Assembly (NCBI GenBank): GCA_040384645.1
Contig: JAZKIX010000017.1
Coordinates: 1-21,155 of the forward strand
Reading direction: 5' to 3'
DNA: 21,155 bases
DNA from: JAZKIX01 sp040384645
GTDB lineage: Bacteria; Pseudomonadota; Gammaproteobacteria; Burkholderiales; Burkholderiaceae_D
In this document: positions 16,035 to 21,155 of the stretch, one piece after another
Layout of the letters: every line of letters starts with the position of its first letter
How positions within the stretch are numbered: position 1 is the first letter of the stretch
Position numbers and translations under genes: made by a program
The notes under the pieces: model-generated
Told to the model about the DNA's origin: nothing
The model's database searches: none
Seen by the model: the letters and a program-made list of their open reading frames with translations, nothing else

Positions 16035-16068
16035 CCATATATAATTTGTCACACGTCAAATTATATGG
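16035..16068. promoter_or_regulatory. Extended palindromic operator 2 between tetR-family and DUF1330 genes
   Basis: The core TTTGTCACACGTCAAA (16045-16060) matches operator 1 in arms and spacing with one arm mismatch, starting 28 bases after it. Symmetry extends outward to CCATAT on the left and ATATGG on the right with a 2-base indel, giving a 34-base inverted repeat. It covers the region where the DUF1330 gene promoter should lie (AT-rich TATATAAT), immediately before its GGAG ribosome site. Confidence 0.65.
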
Positions 16069-16078
16069 AGAAATCACG

Positions 16079-16534
16079 ATGAGAGCAAAGGATGAAATCG
16101 ACGGCCGGGTCGCCCGGCTTCTCGAGGCATATGGAAATGGAGATGACGGATCTTCGCCGACGGAAGCCGCATGGCGGCGATTGCTGGAACGCGATCCGGA
16201 CCAGCCGGTCACACTGATTAACTATTTCAAACTTCGACAGGATGCGCTCTATCCGCCGACTGCCGCCCTGGGCGGTTCGGGCCGGGAGGCCTTCGACCGC
16301 TATACCGCGGTCAGCGTCCCTTCGATGCAAAGCGCGGGCGGGGAATTCTTGTTCGTCGGGCCGGTCGAAGGCGGTTTCATGGGTGCGCAGGTGGAATGGG
16401 ATATCGCCGCGATCGGGCGTTATCCGACCACGGACGCGCTGTTGAGCCTGTTCGACATTGTCGCCTATCGCGATTGCTACACCCACCGCACCGCTGCCTG
16501 CGAAAGGCAACAGGTCACGATCTGCGATGGTTAG
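16079..16534 (+). CDS. DUF1330-family protein
   Basis: 151 residues. ATG at 16079 is selected because GGAG (16067-16070) precedes it at good spacing; an upstream in-frame GTC/ATG-poor extension to 16046 runs through the operator. Family signals are VTLINYFKLRQDALYPP, the GREAFDRYTAVSVPSM segment, GGEFLFVGPVEG and WDIAAIGRYPTTDALLSLFD, followed by YRDCYTHRTAACER. DUF1330 is a dimeric ferredoxin-like alpha/beta barrel fold whose biochemical role is not established. The divergent TetR-type gene suggests induction by a small molecule. No lesion is visible in this gene, unlike its neighbours. Confidence 0.8.
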   Translation: MRAKDEIDGRVARLLEAYGNGDDGSSPTEAAWRRLLERDPDQPVTLINYFKLRQDALYPPTAALGGSGREAFDRYTAVSVPSMQSAGGEFLFVGPVEGGFMGAQVEWDIAAIGRYPTTDALLSLFDIVAYRDCYTHRTAACERQQVTICDG

Positions 16535-16569
16535 AGGCGTCGTCTTTGACGTTACGCGGCGACCGTATC

Positions 16570-17087
16570 GTAAGCGTCGGCTTAGCACCGTCTTGAGCAT
16601 CGGCGGTAAAAGGTAAACGATCACGCTGCGGTATAAGCCCGTCGGCCGGCCAGGTCATGCAGGCCCGACCGTAGCAGATTGTTGGCGAATATCTCATTCC
16701 ATAACCGTGGCGTGAGCTGATGCACGAGGGACGCAGGATGTTGGCCGACACGCTGCAGCACGTCGACGAAGTAGTCGTACGGATTGATGTCGTGCAGCCG
16801 ATAGGTGGCCAGCAGGCTATGGACAATGCCAACGTGCCTGGCGCCCAGCTCGGTCTAGCTGAACAGCCAGTTCTTGTTACCCATCGGGATCACTCGCAGC
16901 GCGCGTTCGAGCTGGTTCGTGTCGATTGATACCTCCGGGTCATCCAGGTAGACCGACAGGCCGACACGTCGCTCACGGATATACGCCAGCGCACCCAGGA
17001 AGGGACTGCTCGGCAGGAAGCCCTGCTTGTCGAACTGCTCGCCGATCCATACCAAGAAGCGTTCGAGAACAGGTTTCCCATGGGGCA
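16570..17087 (-). mobile_element. IS66-family element, truncated
   Basis: The left end begins GTAAGCGTCGGC at 16570, the terminal consensus of IS66-family elements. The transposase C-terminus follows on the minus strand. The other end is missing: the element stops near 17087, inside an SRAP peptidase gene. No 8-bp target duplication can be checked because one end is lost. The junction coordinate is approximate. Confidence 0.7.
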
Positions 17088-17095
17088 GTTTTTTG
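16621..17095 (-). pseudogene. IS66-family transposase (TnpC-type), C-terminal fragment with in-frame TAG
   Basis: From the junction the frame reads GKPVLERFLVWIGEQFDKQG, later SVYLDDPEVSIDTNQLERAL and VIPMGNKNWLFS. A TAG at 16855-16857 interrupts before TELGARHVGIVHSLLATYRL, then DINPYDYFVDVLQRVGQHPA and LTPRLWNEIFANN, with the natural stop at 16621-16623. IS66 transposases have tryptophan (TGG) at the TAG position, so a single G-to-A change explains it. The N-terminal two thirds, with most catalytic residues, is missing, so the protein is inactive. Confidence 0.8.
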
Positions 17096-17478
17096 AGCCC
17101 AACTGGGAAGAAGACAGGCACGTGCGCTGGAAAATCGGGATGGCGGATGATGCGCCATTCGCCGGGGCCGGTCTGTACCGTGCATGGCAGGACGAAGATG
17201 GGCAGACTTCATTTGCCTTTGCCCAGATCACCATCAATGCGGATGAACATCCGCTGCTCAAACGCTTTCACCGCTAGGGCGAAGAAAAACGTTCGCTGGC
17301 TATTATTTCTACTGAAGAATATGACGACTGGCTCTCGTGCAAGAATCCCGAGTTCGCAAGGACGTTTCTGAAACCGTTCCCGGCAGAGAAACTGCGTGCT
17401 GCGCCGGCACCGAAACCGGCCAAGGCAAAACGTCAAAAGGCAAGCTCGGATGTGCCTGCCAACTTGGATTTGTTTTAA
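17089..17478 (+). pseudogene. SOS response-associated peptidase (SRAP/YedK family), truncated with in-frame TAG
   Basis: SRAP (HMCES/YedK) proteins crosslink to abasic sites in single-stranded DNA through an N-terminal cysteine. This remnant starts at FFEPNWEEDRHVRWKIGMAD and continues PFAGAGLYRAWQDEDG and ITINADEHPLLKRFHR. A TAG (17275-17277) interrupts, then GEEKRSLAIISTEEYDDWLS and a lysine/alanine-rich tail to TAA at 17476-17478. The histidine of the active site is in the ADEHPL segment, but the start of the protein, including the catalytic Cys2, is lost where the IS66 fragment abuts. It cannot function. An apparent ATG at 17080 straddles the junction and is not the natural start. Confidence 0.82.
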
Positions 17479-17849
17479 TGGGAGTATTTAGTGAAAGGAA
17501 AATTAATGTACTGTAGTCCCTCTGATTATGCAGTAATGAAGCGAATTTGCCTTTAGGATTTTTTGCATTGTCGGCAATGCCAGGTAGCGAACAAGTCGAG
17601 GACCATACAAAGATGCATAGTAGTATCGATGGGCGCCGTTAAATACGTCCTCTCGTTAGCGACCATGGCACCGTCGCAATGCAGCCCACGGCACATGATT
17701 GGCTTGCGCCGGCAAATTTCGCCGGCACAGCGCATCGACACGCGCATCGGTTTGCCAATAGAGGAACCTGCCACAAAGACCTGCTATCAAAATCTGGCAT
17801 GTAATCCATTTGAACAGTCCTCAGCCAAAGCCGGGAACGTTACGCGGTA
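17479..17849. other. Stretch without a supportable gene
   Basis: Overlapping frames on both strands (98 codons plus, 73 codons minus) show no recognisable domain and no convincing ribosome site. I see nothing else I can support here. Confidence 0.4.
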
Positions 17850-18044
17850 TCAGTTGTGATGGCGCTCTTGCTTTTTGCCACCGCCAGCCCCGGTATCCTT
17901 GCCGGCCTTATCATGGCTTTTTGCGTCGCCGCTAGACTTCTTATCTTGACCTGAATTTCCGTCAATAGATTTCATATCCGATTCAGTTTGTTGATCCTGA
18001 GTTGGAATGTTGGACTTGGAGGGCGTCGAAGATTTGCTTGTCAT
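17850..18044 (-). CDS. Small hydrophilic, probably disordered protein
   Basis: 64 residues from ATG at 18044, chosen because TAGGAA lies eight bases upstream; the frame extends further but without a ribosome site. The protein has almost no hydrophobic residues. It is rich in Ser, Lys, Asp, Gly and Gln (for example STPSKSNIPTQDQQTESDMK) and ends GAGGGKKQERHHN. There is no signal peptide or known domain. Such low-complexity small proteins are common in Burkholderiales and are sometimes stress-related, but no function can be assigned. It lies alone between degraded genes. Confidence 0.6.
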   Translation of the reverse strand: MTSKSSTPSKSNIPTQDQQTESDMKSIDGNSGQDKKSSGDAKSHDKAGKDTGAGGGKKQERHHN

Positions 18045-18388
18045 GATAATTCCTAGAGGTTGAGATGAAAGGTTCGTTGCGGATGAAACAATACCATCGC
18101 CTTCCATGAAAATTTGTAGGAGAAAACGGACTTACTCGTAGTCCATAGCCGCCGGTATCGAAGGAATGACGCTGCATTCGCTCGCCAGCAGCCGTGTCTA
18201 TACGAGCTATAGAGCGACCTACATCGTTACCGGATTATCTGGTTATGGGCGGCCGTTTACCCCTATCTGGACCGATGGCGTCGGCGTCGCTATAGCGTTA
18301 CTGGGCGCGAGGGTAATTGCACTTGGTCAGTGACCGTCAAATAACAAATCAGATCCGTAGGTGGCGCATGTGTTCATCTGTAAGTACG
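18045..18388. other. Stretch without a supportable gene
   Basis: A 55-codon plus frame (18166-18333) ends in a hydrophobic run but has no usable ribosome site or recognised family. No other structure seen. Confidence 0.35.
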
Positions 18389-18574
18389 TTACCTCAGCTC
18401 CTGAGCCAGCCCGATGAGAATTCCCTCCGAGCCCCGGATGTAGCCGAGTTGATACGTGTGTTGATACCAGAACACTTCGCTGACAAGCGCCGCGCCGCGT
18501 TTGCAGAGTCGGGCGAGCGTATCGCCGATGTCGTCCACGGAGAATTTGACGCGCTGGTAACCGAGAGCGTTCAC
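18389..18574 (-). pseudogene. VOC-family protein, C-terminal fragment
   Basis: The frame reads VKFSVDDIGDTLARLCKRGA, then a degenerate linker and QLGYIRGSEGILIGLAQELR before TAA. This is the second module of a glyoxalase/bleomycin-resistance-like protein (FxVDDI...RGAxLV...YIRGPEGILIxLAE). The first module and its metal ligands are absent upstream, so it is a remnant. A 226-codon plus-strand frame covers the same DNA but shows no family resemblance and is judged spurious. Confidence 0.6.
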
Positions 18575-19076
18575 CGGGGCGCTCAGGACAGTTTTTCTAA
18601 AAGAACGATGTTTTCTAAATTATTTTTAACTTATTCTAATTTGGCGATATCCTCGCCACCGAGCGCATTACCTAACTGGTCAACGTCCATGGGGTCAGCG
18701 TTTATTGGCATAAGGAACGTCGCCATTGACTCAGTGAAACATCGCGAGCGCGGGCCTGGATGTAACGAGGATCTTCGACTGCGCCATGCACATTGGTGCC
18801 GGAACATTGACCTTCAAGTGCTTGTTGTGCGCACCAGAAATTGGCCGGTCATTTATATGAAACGCTGTTTTCCTGAAGGCGGCCGTATTGAAAATGTAAC
18901 GCTGCCGCAGCGCAGCAAAATTTTGATCGTGGTAAGCCAAAATTGTGGCAATCCGTCTACGTTTCATGATCCACTAGCGAATATTCGCGCATACTAACCG
19001 CTTATTCGAGCTTCGACAACAGTCCGGATTGTCGTCCAAGTTCACGCCGTCGGCGTTGTAAGTCATGCTTGATGCC
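18575..19076. other. Stretch without a supportable gene
   Basis: Only the long plus-strand frame 18317-18997 and short antisense frames occur; none has recognisable motifs. Its composition is mixed and the region sits between gene remnants, consistent with decayed accessory DNA. Confidence 0.35.
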
Positions 19077-19107
19077 GGCAGTCGGCAGTCGGCAGTCGGC
19101 AGTCGGC
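19077..19107 (+). repeat. Tandem heptamer repeat
   Basis: Four perfect copies of GGCAGTC (19077-19104) plus GGC of a fifth. Likely slippage-generated; no gene or regulatory role is visible. Confidence 0.9.
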
Positions 19108-19164
19108 GAGCGCGTGAGCCGTGAGGCCGCTCCTTTAGCCGGTAGCTCTTGCCCTCAAACTCGA

Positions 19165-19283
19165 GGGCTCTGTCGCGTTAAGCAAAAATCCTAAAAATCT
19201 AACCACAATTGATAGTGCCGGTTTTAATAATTGTCTACCTGTCGTAGGTCAGGTGAGGCTAAAAAATTAATGCAACAGAGCCC
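19165..19283. repeat. MITE-like element with IS6-type inverted ends
   Basis: 17-base terminal inverted repeats lie at 19165-19181 (GGGCTCTGTCGCGTTAA) and 19267-19283 (reverse strand GGGCTCTGTTGCATTAA) with two mismatches. They enclose 85 AT-rich bases without coding capacity. The left end also matches the IS6-type end at 14779-14796. This is either a miniature non-autonomous element or an internally deleted IS. No target duplication is obvious at the edges. Confidence 0.65.
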
Positions 19284-19330
19284 CAAAGAATGGGTAGTAT
19301 CATCACCTCCCCCGCATTTAGGGATTTAAC

Positions 19331-20191
19331 ATGAGGTTTACGACTAGCTTGCGCGCATTGGCGACCGAACTTGCCATCTTGGGAGCACTGGCCGGGGCGT
19401 GCTTCGCCGCGCGCGCGGATCCGGCCCCTTCAATGGCATGCTCAAGGTTGATCAAGGTGGCGATCAGCCCGATTGGCCGCTCGATGATGGTTTCGGGCAA
19501 CGGCGCAGTGACCGGCATCGTGCGAGATTTCCTCGATTTGGTGTCGCAGCGTTCCGGCTGCGCATTCGACTACATGGTAGTGCCCAGAGCCAGGGCGTTC
19601 GCCATGCTGGAAAAGGGCAATATCGACGTCGTGCCAGCCGTCAATCGCACTGACCAACGCGATCAATGGGGGAAATTTGTGCATCTTTATGATAATCGAC
19701 CGATGCTGATCGCCTTTAAGGAGCGGCTACCATCGGCGCTTGGGCTTGCACAATTAATCGACGGCCCGACGAGCATCGGAGTCGTACGCGGCTACGATTA
19801 TGGTCCAGCCTACGCCGCCTTGCTCAGCGATCCTCGTATGCAGACGCGCGTGTCCCTGGTGCTCGACCCTGAGATGAGCGCACGCATGCTCGTCGCAGGT
19901 CACATAGATGCCGTTCTAATGGCGCCTTCGGCTTTCGTCGATGCCGCCGAGCTAGCTGGAATAGTCGACCTGGTTTTCGTCACGCCAGTAGATGGCCTGC
20001 CATTTGCGCCGGCCGGCATGTATTTCGCAAGGCGCGGAGTGGACGCCACGGACCAGGCCAAGGTGGAGACCGCAATCGATTTTTTGGTGAAGCGCGGTGA
20101 GTATAGTCGTCTCCTCAAGAAATACTATGCCAATCCGCGCTGGGCGCTGGGTAACCTGAAAAGTACCTCGACCGCTTCACAAATGCCATAA
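19331..20191 (+). CDS. Periplasmic solute-binding protein (SBP_bac_3-like), orphan
   Basis: 286 residues with a cleavable signal (LAILGALAGACFAARA, cleavage likely after ARA, about residue 29). AGGGA eight bases before the ATG is a good ribosome site. The mature part has the family pattern: LIKVAISPIGRSM, GIVRDFLDLVSQRSGC, VPRARAFAMLEKGNIDVVPA, then TSIGVVRGYDYG at the lobe hinge and DAVLMAPSAF. Its two mature cysteines (CSRL and SGCAF) may form a disulfide. No permease or ATPase gene is adjacent, so it could serve a distant transporter or a sensor. The ligand is unknown; polar amino acids are typical of the family but unproven here. Confidence 0.82.
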   Translation: MRFTTSLRALATELAILGALAGACFAARADPAPSMACSRLIKVAISPIGRSMMVSGNGAVTGIVRDFLDLVSQRSGCAFDYMVVPRARAFAMLEKGNIDVVPAVNRTDQRDQWGKFVHLYDNRPMLIAFKERLPSALGLAQLIDGPTSIGVVRGYDYGPAYAALLSDPRMQTRVSLVLDPEMSARMLVAGHIDAVLMAPSAFVDAAELAGIVDLVFVTPVDGLPFAPAGMYFARRGVDATDQAKVETAIDFLVKRGEYSRLLKKYYANPRWALGNLKSTSTASQMP

Positions 20192-20217
20192 CACCTGTTG
20201 GACACGGACCATCCAAC

Positions 20218-20317
20218 GGCTCTAATGGAATGGACGCCCTCTTTCAAAACGGCATCAGAGTGCCAAAATAGGAATGGCATCACCCCCTAATGAAAGGGGC
20301 GTCCATTCCATTAGAAC
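20218..20317. repeat. 100-bp inverted-repeat element (MITE-like)
   Basis: Arms of about 28 bases, 20218-20246 and 20291-20317, share the core TCTAATGGAATGGACGCCC (reverse complement on the right) with one indel and one mismatch. They enclose about 44 bases. The arms are far longer than a typical terminator stem, and no T-run follows. A miniature insertion element is favoured, although it could also end transcription of the solute-binding protein gene. Confidence 0.65.
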
Positions 20318-20403
20318 CATTTTTAGCGTTGACAACTTTCCTTTCCGCTACGGTTAGCGATAATACTTTTTAATCGACTTGACCCAAATTCATGCGACCG
20401 ACA

Positions 20404-20432
20404 ACAGCTGACGGGCTCGACCCGTCAGCTGT
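20404..20432 (-). terminator. Hairpin at the 3' end of the surface-protein gene
   Basis: A perfect 12-base stem ACAGCTGACGGG / CCCGTCAGCTGT with a 5-base loop, six bases past the stop codon of the minus-strand gene. The short T content after it (TGTTGT) is weak, but position and stem strength favour a terminator, possibly bidirectional. Confidence 0.7.
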
Positions 20433-20437
20433 GATGC

Positions 20438-21155
20438 CTAGAACAATAGCAATTGAAGCACAGGCACGATGTTGTTACCGCGCGTTGGCGTGACTGGCAA
20501 TGCGCTAGCTGCTACTCCGCTGCCACCGCTATTGTTGGCCACCACGCTGCAGCTGTAACTGACGCCCCCTAGCATGCCACGAACCACCACCGGTGAAGCG
20601 GTGCCCGTTGCCGTGCGTGTGGGCTTACCGCTGGCAGTGCAGGTCACGGTGTAGCTGGCAATGGCACTGGTGGCGCTATTTGCCGGGGCGGTAAATGAGA
20701 CGCTCACTTTGCCGGCGCCGGCAATGGCAACGACATTGGTGGGCGCACCAGGCACAGTGGGCGTTACGGTCCACTGCGCGTAGAGCGTGACGGCCGCTGA
20801 GCCCATGGCGAAGTTCGAGGCCGCCGCCCGGGCGGTGCCGCTGCCATCGGCGGCGGTGTTCCAGCCGGCAAAGGTGTAGCCCGTTTTGACCAGGGCGCCG
20901 CTATTGCCCGTCACCGTGACAGTGGCGCCATTGGCATAGGTTGCCGCGTCCACCGGCACAGTGCCGCCGGTAGAACCATTGCCGCTATAGGTGACGCTGT
21001 AGGTCGGAATCAATGTCCATTGCGCATAGAGCGTGACATTGGCACCCGGCATGGCAAAGGTTGAGGCCGCTGCCTGACTGGTGCCTGAACCATTGGCGGC
21101 GGTGTTCCAGCCGGCAAAGGTCGAGCCGGCTTTGACCAGGGCGCCGCTATTGCCC
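20438..21155 (-). CDS. Surface/exported protein with InlB B-repeats and fibronectin III-like domain (partial)
   Basis: The gene is open at the right edge of the window; 239 C-terminal residues are seen. Two InlB B-repeat (Flg_new/Listeria-Bacteroides repeat) units are recognisable by GYTFAGWNTAADGSGT and VTLYAQWT; the first is cut by the window edge. A fibronectin III-like module follows (PGAPTNVVAIAGAGKVSVSF, YTVTCTASGKPT, GVSYSCSVVANNSG), then a short tail RGNNIVPVLQLLLF. At DNA level the repeat recurs with a 246-base period. Such proteins are usually secreted or surface-attached and bind or bridge; a specific role cannot be stated. No sorting signal beyond the hydrophobic tail is seen. Confidence 0.85.
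   Translation of the reverse strand, partial: GNSGALVKAGSTFAGWNTAANGSGTSQAAASTFAMPGANVTLYAQWTLIPTYSVTYSGNGSTGGTVPVDAATYANGATVTVTGNSGALVKTGYTFAGWNTAADGSGTARAAASNFAMGSAAVTLYAQWTVTPTVPGAPTNVVAIAGAGKVSVSFTAPANSATSAIASYTVTCTASGKPTRTATGTASPVVVRGMLGGVSYSCSVVANNSGGSGVAASALPVTPTRGNNIVPVLQLLLF

Noticed and set aside
14817..17478. Stop-codon recoding (TAG read as an amino acid) explaining the interrupted genes
   Set aside because: One of the interruptions is TAA, the probable original residues differ (Trp for IS66, Tyr for TetR), TAG also ends other genes here, and a cupin frameshift accompanies the stops. Decay or sequence error is simpler.
17553..17774. Possible IS3-type integrase remnant on the minus strand (CMVLDLFAT)
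   Set aside because: Only one short motif-like match, without the DDE residues around it.
18317..18997. 226-codon plus-strand open frame
   Set aside because: No recognisable motif, no good ribosome site, and it overlaps a more convincing antisense VOC fragment.

Overview
The window looks like a draft-assembly scaffold from a betaproteobacterium, probably Burkholderiales/Oxalobacteraceae. This is inferred from moderately high GC codon use, a tripartite RND pump, a 260-residue-type 3-hydroxybutyrate dehydrogenase and the general style of the proteins; no rRNA or taxonomic marker is present. Three N-runs (2097-2106, 8979-8988, 9414-9427) mark contig joins. Two AT-rich stretches, 1 to about 455 and 1947-2096, do not match the rest and may be foreign or chimeric.

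Layout. About 1-455: N-terminal third of an AT-rich alanine racemase gene, cut off abruptly. 956-6933: an efflux operon of outer-membrane factor lipoprotein, HlyD-type adaptor and HAE1-type RND pump, with the first gene split by an assembly artefact. It is followed by a strong double palindrome, a YihY/BrkB-family membrane protein (7058-7957) and an unrecognised membrane protein (8132-8950). 9106-10970: 3-hydroxybutyrate dehydrogenase, a VOC-fold protein and a RidA-like protein, all on the plus strand. 11413-14163: a large exported protein with 14 RCC1 repeats and a C-terminal DUF5648-like domain. It is bracketed by 24-bp-period GTGGC repeats in opposite orientation.

14.2-19.3 kb is a degraded accessory region. 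It holds IS6- and IS66-family remnants, an IS21-like end, and a run of genes each carrying an in-frame stop or frameshift: a cupin, a TetR regulator, an IS66 transposase and an SRAP peptidase. Within it a divergent tetR/DUF1330 pair keeps a clear palindromic operator region. It also contains a small hydrophilic protein gene, a VOC fragment and a MITE-like element.

19331-20191 encodes an orphan periplasmic solute-binding protein. A second MITE-like inverted repeat and a hairpin follow. The window ends inside a minus-strand surface protein with InlB-type B-repeats and a fibronectin III-like domain.

I see no clear new defence or biosynthetic system. The most interesting items are the predicted two-propeller RCC1 protein between inverted repeats, the cluster of single nonsense codons between 14.8 and 17.3 kb, the divergent TetR operator architecture, and the chimeric join inside the efflux gene.
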